This document shows positions 1 to 4,653 of a stretch of 5,037 bases of DNA, one piece after another. The stretch is from Dehalococcoidales bacterium (GTDB taxonomy: Bacteria; Chloroflexota; Dehalococcoidia; Dehalococcoidales; UBA5760): contig JAQTTS010000104.1 in assembly GCA_028710655.1 (NCBI GenBank), positions 1 to 5,037 of the forward strand. Direction: 5' to 3'. Position numbers and translations under genes: made by a program. Below the pieces are notes generated by a model, which had not been told where the DNA came from, made no database searches, and was given only the letters and a program-made list of their open reading frames with translations. Numbering within the stretch: the first letter of the stretch is position 1; every line of letters starts with the position of its first letter.

Positions 1-46
1 GTCCAGATTACTAACCCCTTTTCTTGTAGCCCCGAGAGCCGCCAAT

Positions 47-94
47 GAAAAAAGCCCTGAGAGACGGTCTTCACCGGCAAAGCTCTCAGGGCTT
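47..94 (-). terminator. Rho-independent terminator, minus strand
   Basis: A perfect 12-bp inverted repeat (arms 52-63 and 83-94, arm AAGCCCTGAGAG) encloses a 19-base loop that can itself form a CGGT/ACCG mini-stem (65-68 with 73-76). Read on the minus strand, the stem is followed at once by six T residues (A run at 48-53 on the plus strand), the classic intrinsic terminator layout. On the plus strand the stem is followed by ACGG with no T-run, so it should act mainly on leftward transcription. No convincing minus-strand gene ends just to its right, so the transcript it stops is unknown: a small RNA, antisense readthrough, or transcription from a gene whose 3' part has been lost. Confidence 0.8.
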
Positions 95-137
95 ACGGTT
101 CAAGCGTATACCAGTACCCCGCTAGCGTCAAGATATT

Positions 138-157
138 ACGTGCGTATATACGCCCGT
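138..157. promoter_or_regulatory. Dyad-symmetric operator-like site
   Basis: A perfect 12-base palindrome, GCGTATATACGC (142-153), lies within a 20-base dyad ACG-N-(12)-N-CGT with one mismatched pair (141/154). A half-site copy, GCGTATA, recurs at 104-110. Dyads of this size and symmetry are typical binding sites for dimeric HTH regulators. The site lies between a TTGACG box reading left (131-126) and a TTGACG box reading right (183-188), where a repressor could control divergent transcription. Chance occurrence or a local hairpin cannot be excluded. Confidence 0.35.
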
Positions 158-195
158 GCTAACTCCCAGGCTTGTCACAAATTTGACGGCAAAGA

Positions 196-228
196 CTCAT
201 CTCCATACGGTCCCATCGGAGACATGAG
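196..228 (+). other. Bulged RNA hairpin in the leader
   Basis: CTCATCTCC (196-204) pairs with GGAG (218-221) and ATGAG (224-228), giving nine base pairs with a two-base AC bulge and a 13-base loop. An alternative pairing, GACTCA (194-199) with TGAGTC (253-258), would open this hairpin. A further CAATG/CATTG stem follows at about 229-248. The density of mutually exclusive pairings suggests a folded RNA, read either as a leader of the FN3 gene or as a separate short transcript. Confidence 0.35.
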
Positions 229-298
229 CAATGAGAATCGACAGCATTGATTTGAGTCAGACGCATAAAATAGCGAGAGAGGCTAGCCATGCTAATCC

Positions 299-330
299 AG
301 CCAACCAATGCGCTTTCGCTCGGCTTTTTT
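299..330 (+). terminator. Terminator-like hairpin with T-run, plus strand (possible attenuator)
   Basis: AGCC (299-302) pairs with GGCT (322-325) around an inner GCG/CGC stem with a CTTT loop (310-319), and six T residues follow (325-330). The stem is interrupted by an asymmetric internal loop, so it is weaker than the terminator at 47-94. The upstream segment AGCGAGAG (272-279) can pair over eight positions (one G-T) with CTTTCGCT (313-320), which would compete with the inner stem as an antiterminator would. The FN3 gene starts about 50 bases downstream, so transcriptional attenuation of that gene is possible. Confidence 0.5.
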
Positions 331-343
331 GTTCCCCAGATAG

Positions 344-349
344 TATAAT
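344..349 (+). promoter_or_regulatory. Possible -10 box for the FN3 gene
   Basis: A perfect TATAAT lies 29 bases before the ATG of the FN3 gene, in an AT-rich patch. At 16-18 bases upstream there is no TTGACA-like -35 (CGGCTT or similar), and the -10 has no TG extension. It could be a weak or activator-dependent promoter placed just after the terminator, or only part of the AT-rich patch. Confidence 0.3.
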
Positions 350-378
350 AATAAAAATATTGTTTAGATCCTGTGGTT

Positions 379-1338
379 ATGACGAAAATATTATTAGTTC
401 TAATTTCAATTCTGGCTGTCGTTTTTATAATTCTTGGCGTTAATCTGTTATACAGCAATTGGCAAGCCGAGAAATTGAGACTTCCTCCGGAAGCACCGAG
501 AGAACTGGTGGCTAGTCCGTTGTCTTCCACCAGAATACAGCTTAATTGGAAGGATAATTCGAACAACGAGTTGGGATTTATTCTATACCGAGATGGTGAA
601 AAAATTGCTATCTTGCCGGAAAATACAAGGAAACATATTGATGAGAACCTCAGACCAGCGACAAGCTACAATTACGAGATTAAAGCTTACAACATGGTTG
701 CTGAATCCGATACCATTGGATATTCGGTTAAAACATTAAACCCTTCTATTCAGGTATGGCTTGAACGAGTGGGCGTCCACGAAAACGGAGAAGAAGGCGA
801 GTCCTTTCGTGAGTTATGGGATTTAGTTCGAGGGCAACAGGTCACTGGCGAGATACAATTCGGATTTGTTGTTACTGACGGTAAGAACACGTATAAAACA
901 TCCTTCCCCAATAAAGGTTATTATGAGTTGAAACAAGACGATGTAGTGAACATTAGAACACTTCTATTTTCCGGCGAAGAAGTCGGTGAGTACCTCCGAG
1001 TATTTGCCACGGCGTACGAGCAGGATGGAGGATTTCAAGAAGAAGTAATTTATAAAGCTTTGGATTTTGCGACAGGCTCATACATCGGGAATCCAACGTC
1101 TCTTATTCTTACTTTGGCGGGCGTAGATTTATCAAAAATATATGCCGATATTGCAGGTGCAGAAGATGATTGGCTCGGGACTTACGATAATAAATGGACA
1201 AGCGACGAGAATTGGGGAGTTAACAAATATGTGGACGTTAATTGTAAGAGAGGAAATGGGAAAATTGGGATGAGGTTGTGGTTTACGATTTTCAGCCCAG
1301 ACTACGACTATTCTTCGGAGAAGGTTCGTTCTAAGTGA
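379..1338 (+). CDS. Membrane-anchored fibronectin type III domain protein
   Basis: Predicted protein of 319 residues. Residues 4-24 form one hydrophobic segment after a short basic start (MTK), with no lipobox and no clear cleavage site, so it probably anchors the protein with the rest outside the cell. Residues 36-119 are a fibronectin type III domain: a PPEAPREL start, a conserved tryptophan in LNWKDNSNNELGF, an LRPATSYNYEIKAYN core and a final threonine. Residues 123-307 form a second, beta-rich region that I do not assign to a family; it has many Gly/Asp turns and ends with an LWFTIFSPD strand. The ATG at 379 is preferred over GTG at 373; neither has a good Shine-Dalgarno sequence. FN3 domains usually serve as spacers or adhesion modules, and no catalytic residues are evident. 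The gene is much more AT-rich than the cluster to its right and converges on it. Likely a surface adhesin or binding protein; exact role unknown. Confidence 0.85.
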   Translation: MTKILLVLISILAVVFIILGVNLLYSNWQAEKLRLPPEAPRELVASPLSSTRIQLNWKDNSNNELGFILYRDGEKIAILPENTRKHIDENLRPATSYNYEIKAYNMVAESDTIGYSVKTLNPSIQVWLERVGVHENGEEGESFRELWDLVRGQQVTGEIQFGFVVTDGKNTYKTSFPNKGYYELKQDDVVNIRTLLFSGEEVGEYLRVFATAYEQDGGFQEEVIYKALDFATGSYIGNPTSLILTLAGVDLSKIYADIAGAEDDWLGTYDNKWTSDENWGVNKYVDVNCKRGNGKIGMRLWFTIFSPDYDYSSEKVRSK

Positions 1339-1399
1339 GATGAGTGTTTACGAGCCGGATTGTTAAATTGCTTGGCTTAGTAATTATTTACTTGTTGAA

Positions 1400-1439
1400 G
1401 ACAATTGGAGCACTCCTATTAAGAAGTGCTCCAATTGTC
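1400..1439. terminator. 15-bp perfect inverted repeat between convergent genes
   Basis: GACAATTGGAGCACT (1400-1414) and its exact reverse complement (1425-1439) flank a 10-base loop; after one mismatch the pairing continues for two more pairs. It lies 61 bases after the FN3 stop and 57 bases after the AbrB-like stop, the place for a bidirectional terminator. No T-run follows on either strand, so it is not a textbook intrinsic terminator. It may stop transcription with a factor, stabilise 3' ends, or be the remnant of a mobile element. Confidence 0.5.
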
Positions 1440-1496
1440 CTCGTTCCTGAAAATCCGTTTCCTCCACGCACTGCGAGTTGGTACCTGCGCTAGCTT

Positions 1497-1676
1497 TCAG
1501 CCCTTATCCACCGTTCCGGGCGTCTCCTTCACGCGGATGATAACGCCGTCATTGACGATAATCTCGACCCGGTCGCCTGGTTTGAGACGGTTATAGATGA
1601 CCCACGCCTTGGGGAGGGTAACCGCAAGGCTACCCTCCCCGACCCGGAACAGTATTCGTTCTACCTTAATCGGCAT
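1497..1676 (-). CDS. AbrB/SpoVT-type DNA-binding protein
   Basis: Predicted protein of 59 residues consisting of a single swapped-hairpin AbrB-type domain. The pattern is typical: an opening strand VERILFRVGEG, then SLAVTLPKAWV (the SxAVxLPKxW signature), then LKPGDRVEIIVNDGVIIRV. This family dimerises and binds DNA, as in antitoxins of the MazE/VapB type, transition-state regulators and the N-terminal part of archaeal PhoU-like regulators. The ATG at 1676 is chosen because GAGAGGTGA sits five bases upstream; the longer GTG start at 1685 would overlap the previous stop by four bases. It is the last gene of the cluster. No toxin gene lies beside it, so a regulator of this cluster is more likely than an antitoxin; this is inference from context. 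Confidence 0.8.
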   Translation of the reverse strand: MPIKVERILFRVGEGSLAVTLPKAWVIYNRLKPGDRVEIIVNDGVIIRVKETPGTVDKG

Positions 1677-1681
1677 CAGGT

Positions 1682-1690
1682 TCACCTCTC
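1682..1690 (-). promoter_or_regulatory. Ribosome binding site deciding the AbrB-like start
   Basis: GAGAGGTGA on the minus strand lies five bases before the ATG at 1676 and contains the GTG at 1685, which argues for the shorter protein. Confidence 0.55.
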
Positions 1691-1972
1691 GAACATGGCT
1701 TCATTCCAGCGGTGCCACTTTTTCTCCTGGACTTCGGCATACTTCTCTACCGCCTTCTCAGAAGCTTTTCTCTGCCACGGCGGCAGGCCCGACCAGCCCT
1801 GCTCCGGCGAACTCGCTCCGGTGGGAGCCGGCAGTAACAGGTCCCGCTCTTTACCTTTAGCAGGAGTCGGACGGCTCAACGTATATCCCATACACAGTAG
1901 CGTGATGAACATCGTCACGCGTGTTAAATACAGGATGTCACCTGGATTTCCCGGCCCGGCTGGCTGGTTCAT
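1682..1972 (-). CDS. Small single-pass membrane protein, unknown function
   Basis: Predicted protein of 96 residues that I do not recognise. Residues 13-33 (ILYLTRVTMFITLLCMGYTLS) form one likely membrane segment after a short Gly/Pro-rich N-terminus. A Pro-rich linker follows (about 34-66), then a strongly charged, probably helical tail (67-96) with several Lys, Glu and Trp. The layout fits a membrane anchor with a cytoplasmic helical tail. The ATG shares one base with the stop of the gene upstream (TGATG); a TTG three bases earlier would give a 4-base overlap instead. No strong Shine-Dalgarno sequence is seen, so translation may be coupled to the upstream gene. A small phage-type protein or the anchor of a complex made by its neighbours are both possible. 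Confidence 0.65.
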   Translation of the reverse strand: MNQPAGPGNPGDILYLTRVTMFITLLCMGYTLSRPTPAKGKERDLLLPAPTGASSPEQGWSGLPPWQRKASEKAVEKYAEVQEKKWHRWNEAMFER

Positions 1973-2253
1973 CAATCCACTATCTCCACTCTGAAACCCA
2001 TTGACTGGAACCCGCGGGACAGCATGTCGGTCCAGTTTTCAATGGCGCCCCTGACCACTTCTTCGACCTGCGGGTCATCGGAATGGCTGACTTCCAGGCG
2101 CATGCCCCTTTCCGTCTTTTCCAGGGTAACCGTAACGCGGGACAGCGCCTCTCGCCTCTCCGGGGGTGCCTGGGCTACCTGCTGGGCGATCATCTTGAAT
2201 ACCATCTCACGGGCCTGCGGTGTTGCCATCATCTGCTGCATCTGGTCGAACAT
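1972..2253 (-). CDS. Unrecognised 93-residue protein
   Basis: Residues 1-10 are Met/Gln-rich (MFDQMQQMMA), 12-37 look helical, 38-57 look like a beta hairpin (RVTVTLEKTERGMRLEVSH), 60-82 are an acidic amphipathic helix, and the end (GFRVEIVD) is a short strand. No known domain is apparent. The start is secure: an AAGGAGGA sequence lies about eight bases upstream, inside the end of the zinc-finger gene, whose TAA is separated from this ATG by one base. That spacing implies co-transcription with, and probably stoichiometric production alongside, the zinc-finger protein. Its N-terminus resembles the Met/Gln-rich tail of that protein. Confidence 0.75.
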   Translation of the reverse strand: MFDQMQQMMATPQAREMVFKMIAQQVAQAPPERREALSRVTVTLEKTERGMRLEVSHSDDPQVEEVVRGAIENWTDMLSRGFQSMGFRVEIVD

Positions 2254-2254
2254 T

Positions 2255-3190
2255 TTATTCTCCTCCTTCTGTTTCGTTGCGTTTGCGGTGCGTGATCGCC
2301 GGCGGCTGCCACTGTGCTGCTGGTTGCCCTCCGCCAGCCGCCTGTCCCGGCATACCCGGCATGGATACCCCGAACATCTGCATCATCTGCTGCAGGGACT
2401 GTATCGAGTTCAGCATCTGTCCGAGTGGATTCTCTTCTTTGCCGCCCATTGCCTGGCGGATCTGGTTTATCGACTCGGTTATCCTGGCATTGTTCTGGGA
2501 GATGACCTGGGACAGCTGGGCGGCTGTCTCGTAGGCAGCCTTGTCGGCGATCTCCACATTAGACTCCTTTGCCCGGTGCGCCGCCGCGTCCTGCTCTTCC
2601 CTGGTCTCCTTCATCAGCCTGAGAATAGGCTCCATGCGCTTGGCATCCGCCTCCGCCGTACCCTTCTGCACATTGACCAGGTCCATGACCATGAGCATGG
2701 CCGCCCGGAACTTCATGATTGCTCTCAGTTCAAGCTGCTCCTCCGGCGTGCCGCCACCCATATACTGACGCAGCACCGCCTCGGGGGAGATGACCTCCAT
2801 GCCGCCGCCCATCTTGCGCACCACCGGCCAGACGTTGTCCGGCTGCTTGGACTTGTCATCGATAGCCTCTCCCTCCGGCTTGACGAGCTTGGCGATTTCC
2901 TGGCGTATGGTCGTCTCGCTGAAGCCGAACCGGCTGGTCATCTGCTTGACGGTATAGCCCTGCTTGATATAGTTCCGTATCTGCTCCGCCTGGCTGGGTT
3001 CTTGCAGCGCCACCGCCGTTTCCCCGGGCTCTGCGATGGTCTCTTCCCCTTCATCGAGACTTTCCGAATTATCGGCGTCATTGTTTGGATCGATTTCTTC
3101 CTGCGTTTCCTCCTGGTGAGCGCCCCGCATATGCCCGCCCAGGGCTTGCGGGGTCTTGAACTCACGATCGCATTTCGTGCACTTGATCAT
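2255..3190 (-). CDS. Single C2H2 zinc finger (QALGGH type) protein with HTH-like segment
   Basis: Predicted protein of 311 residues. Residues 4-25 form one C2H2 finger (Cys4, Cys7, His20, His25) whose helix carries QALGGH (15-20), the signature best known from plant EPF/SUPERMAN fingers, where it contacts DNA. An acidic linker follows (27-67, rich in Glu/Asp). Residues 68-102 look like a helix-turn-helix: EQIRNYIKQGYTVKQMTSRF, then SETTIRQEIAKL. Residues 145-250 are mostly helical, probably coiled coil in part (178-250). The tail is Met/Gln-rich (256-280), then Gly/Pro/Gln-rich (281-298), then basic (HRKRN). The start is secured by AAAGGAGGT eight bases upstream. A DNA-binding regulator or structural protein is likely, but the target is unknown. 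Prokaryotic proteins with a lone C2H2 finger occur in mobile elements and archaea; one finger alone would bind DNA weakly, so partner domains or oligomerisation are expected. Confidence 0.85.
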   Translation of the reverse strand: MIKCTKCDREFKTPQALGGHMRGAHQEETQEEIDPNNDADNSESLDEGEETIAEPGETAVALQEPSQAEQIRNYIKQGYTVKQMTSRFGFSETTIRQEIAKLVKPEGEAIDDKSKQPDNVWPVVRKMGGGMEVISPEAVLRQYMGGGTPEEQLELRAIMKFRAAMLMVMDLVNVQKGTAEADAKRMEPILRLMKETREEQDAAAHRAKESNVEIADKAAYETAAQLSQVISQNNARITESINQIRQAMGGKEENPLGQMLNSIQSLQQMMQMFGVSMPGMPGQAAGGGQPAAQWQPPAITHRKRNETEGGE

Positions 3191-3338
3191 TGCTGTATAC
3201 CTCCTTTCACTTCATTACCAGCAAATACGAGTTTTCTGCTGTCAGCACGTACGCACCCAGCAAATACGCACTCCCGCTTTTTGCCTCTATAGGTGGGGGA
3301 CCGGGCGGTGACCCTCCCCTTGCTTCCCCCGGATACCG
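3191..3338. promoter_or_regulatory. Gap with 12-base direct repeat and palindrome, possible operator
   Basis: This is the only long gap in the minus-strand cluster (148 bases). CCAGCAAATACG occurs twice, at 3218-3229 and 3257-3268, 39 bases apart. Between the copies lies TGCTGTCAGCA (3237-3247), an 11-base palindrome, and CGTACG (3248-3253). GGGGGA (3295-3300) can pair with TCCCCC (3325-3330) near the end of the AAA+ gene. Direct repeats around a dyad are typical operator or iteron layouts. A promoter for the zinc-finger subcluster would be expected here, but I see no convincing -35/-10 pair. Confidence 0.45.
3199..3207 (-). promoter_or_regulatory. Strong ribosome binding site of the zinc-finger gene
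   Basis: AAAGGAGGT on the minus strand, near-perfect to the 16S rRNA tail, lies eight bases before the ATG at 3190 and fixes this start. It suggests strong translation of the zinc-finger protein. Confidence 0.75.
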
Positions 3339-4253
3339 TCATCGACTTGCCTCCATGAGCAGATTTATCGCCCGGGTAACACCTAGCTGGGGAGCCAGCC
3401 TCGCCACGCGGATAGCATCACGCACATCCTGGGTACGGCCGTCGAGCTTTTCCGCTACTTCGGCCGCTGTTTCGGGACCAAGACCTTCTCTGCTTGCTAA
3501 TACCCCTCGTACTACCGTCAGGAAATCCTCCCGGCTGTAGGCGCTGAGCATCTTAATGGCGAACCTGGATTTGAGCTCCGGCGAGAGCATGCCCAGGCGG
3601 TTGCTGGCAGCAATCACCCTTAACTGGTTATGCAGATTGAGTTCCCTGCCTTTCTTGGCTCTTACTAGCCTTCCGCCTTCCATCATGGAAAGCAGGGCGG
3701 CGGTGTCGGCGGCGTTCATCTTGTCCAGCTCGTCGATGAGCAGAATCTGAGGTTCTCTTTCGGAGACGATGTCCCACAAGCCTGCTTTCGAGGTAGCCGA
3801 GCCGACCAGCCAGATAGCTTTCTCCCCGGCGGCTCTTTCAATGTCCCAGAGAAACAGGCTCTTGGCCAAGGCAGGCGGTCCCGCCAGCAGCACGTGCACC
3901 GGTTTCTCCGCCAGCAGGCAGGCTCGGAGCAGTTCTTTGACATCGTCATGGCCGATGATGTCGCTGAAGATGCCTTCAGTAACTTCCATCTGCCGGGGAG
4001 CTTGAGACTCTGCTGTGTCTTCCTGCTGCTTGCTAATGACCGTTGCTCTCCCCAACTCACTGAGCTTGTAGCCGGTAAAGGAGTTGGAGCGGAAGACGTT
4101 CTCCAGGTAGCCATCCTTGAACAGGCGGCTCAGCGTCGCTGGCCAGATGCGCACGTGCCGCCACGACCAGCCGATCTTGAACTCCTTCTCCATATCGTGG
4201 GAATCTTCGAATCGGGCTATCTCCTGTAATAGCTCCATGTCACCCTCTTTCAT
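3339..4253 (-). CDS. AAA+ ATPase with N-terminal winged-helix-like region (MoxR/RuvB-like)
   Basis: Predicted protein of 304 residues. Residues about 6-74 look like a winged helix (WRHVRIWPATLSRLFKDGYL, then FTGYKLSELGRA), as in DNA- or protein-binding WH domains. The AAA+ core follows: Walker A AGPPALAKS (124-132, Lys131), Walker B ILLIDELDKM (170-179, Asp174/Glu175), sensor 1 AASN (to Asn218), a likely arginine finger in LKSRF (Arg230) and a sensor 2 region DVRDAIRVARLA (277-288). All ATPase residues are present, so it should hydrolyse ATP as a ring. The GPPALAKS loop and the DELDKM box resemble RuvB, MoxR and MCM-type proteins. The ATG at 4253 is preferred because AGGAG lies six bases upstream; the gene then overlaps the previous one by 14 bases. 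A later ATG (4238) after GAGGG is also possible. Substrate unknown: DNA-complex remodelling (inference from the winged helix and neighbours) or protein remodelling with the J-domain protein. Confidence 0.88.
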   Translation of the reverse strand: MKEGDMELLQEIARFEDSHDMEKEFKIGWSWRHVRIWPATLSRLFKDGYLENVFRSNSFTGYKLSELGRATVISKQQEDTAESQAPRQMEVTEGIFSDIIGHDDVKELLRACLLAEKPVHVLLAGPPALAKSLFLWDIERAAGEKAIWLVGSATSKAGLWDIVSEREPQILLIDELDKMNAADTAALLSMMEGGRLVRAKKGRELNLHNQLRVIAASNRLGMLSPELKSRFAIKMLSAYSREDFLTVVRGVLASREGLGPETAAEVAEKLDGRTQDVRDAIRVARLAPQLGVTRAINLLMEASR

Positions 4254-4653
4254 GGTTCTCTCCTTCATGCAATATTTGGTTAGCTTCATCGGCAATATCG
4301 AAATAGCTGCTCAAAGCAGAGGCAAACGACTCCATCGAAGTCACTCCTGTTTCGTGCAGGCTTTCAAAGGCAGAGTCCCCCGCAACGTACCGGACCAGAA
4401 TCCTCATGAGCATTGCCTCTTTCGACTGGTGCCGGTGGAGACCCTGGGAGTTGCCCATCCTCAGATTTCGCCCCCTAAGATACGCCCTTGCCACCGCCTT
4501 CAGCACGTAGAAAGCCAGCCGGGGATCGGCAAACCTGGCGTCTCTGAGCGGCTCTTCCCAGGAACGAGCCAGGTCCTTAATATCAGCCTTTACAATCCGG
4601 CTCTTCACGCCCAGCGAAGCACTCAGGGTTTCGAGCGACTCTGTATCTATCAT
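4240..4653 (-). CDS. Unrecognised helical protein of 137 residues
   Basis: No known domain is recognised. The protein looks almost wholly alpha-helical, with a basic patch at about 57-77 (AYLRGRNLRMGN, then HRHQSK) that could contact nucleic acid, and an acidic C-terminal part. The ATG at 4653 is chosen because it forms an ATGA overlap with the stop of the J-domain gene and AAGGGG lies six bases upstream; an ATG six bases earlier is too close to that site. It lies between a J-domain gene and an AAA+ gene and overlaps both, so the three products are probably made together. It could be an adaptor or substrate-recognition subunit for either partner; this is inference from position only. Confidence 0.7.
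   Translation of the reverse strand: MIDTESLETLSASLGVKSRIVKADIKDLARSWEEPLRDARFADPRLAFYVLKAVARAYLRGRNLRMGNSQGLHRHQSKEAMLMRILVRYVAGDSAFESLHETGVTSMESFASALSSYFDIADEANQILHEGENHERG
4260..4264 (-). promoter_or_regulatory. Ribosome binding site deciding the AAA+ start
   Basis: AGGAG on the minus strand lies six bases before the ATG at 4253. The upstream in-frame ATG at 4295 has no comparable site and would give a 56-base overlap with the preceding gene, so the shorter protein is preferred. Confidence 0.6.

Larger units (their letters stand above)
1..378. other. Structured non-coding region left of the FN3 gene
   Basis: No convincing gene lies in these 378 bases. The open frames that cross it run through hairpins with T-runs and give low-complexity or unfamiliar proteins. 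The stretch holds, from left to right, a minus-strand intrinsic terminator (47-94), a 20-base imperfect dyad (138-157), a small hairpin (174-187), a stronger bulged hairpin (196-228), a plus-strand terminator-like hairpin with T6 (299-330) and an AT-rich patch with a TATAAT box (344-349) just before the FN3 gene. The terminators face outward, so the interior could be a small RNA locus or a regulated leader. I could not match it to a known riboswitch family: the c-di-GMP, SAM, THF and preQ1 consensus cores are not recognisable. Confidence 0.6.

Noticed and set aside
98..131. Leftward promoter TTGACG (131-126) with TATACG (110-105)
   Set aside because: The spacer is only 15 bases and the transcript would be little more than the terminator hairpin; kept only as a remark, not as a feature.
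2..250. Frame open from the left edge to a TGA at about 250 on the plus strand
   Set aside because: It could be the tail of a gene starting outside, but it passes through a perfect 12-bp terminator stem and other hairpins, and the residues resemble no protein I recognise.
160..330. c-di-GMP (GEMM) or other known riboswitch
   Set aside because: Context (structured leader, terminator, surface protein gene) fits, and a GACGCA-like string occurs, but the conserved aptamer core and its pairing partners cannot be found.
231..443. 70-codon plus-strand open frame at the leader
   Set aside because: It passes through the terminator-like hairpin and T-run and overlaps the FN3 gene start in another frame.
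159..566. 135-codon open frame on the minus strand
   Set aside because: It runs through the plus-strand hairpin and into the FN3 gene, has no recognisable domain and an implausible composition.
1497..1676. Antitoxin of a toxin-antitoxin pair
   Set aside because: AbrB-fold antitoxins normally sit directly before a toxin gene on the same strand; here the gene is last in its cluster and no MazF-, PIN- or Doc-like gene follows before the convergent gene.
2024..3292. 422-codon open frame on the plus strand opposite the zinc-finger gene
   Set aside because: It is antisense to two well-supported genes, has a Leu/His/Arg-rich composition typical of a GC-rich shadow frame, shows no domain and lacks a ribosome binding site.
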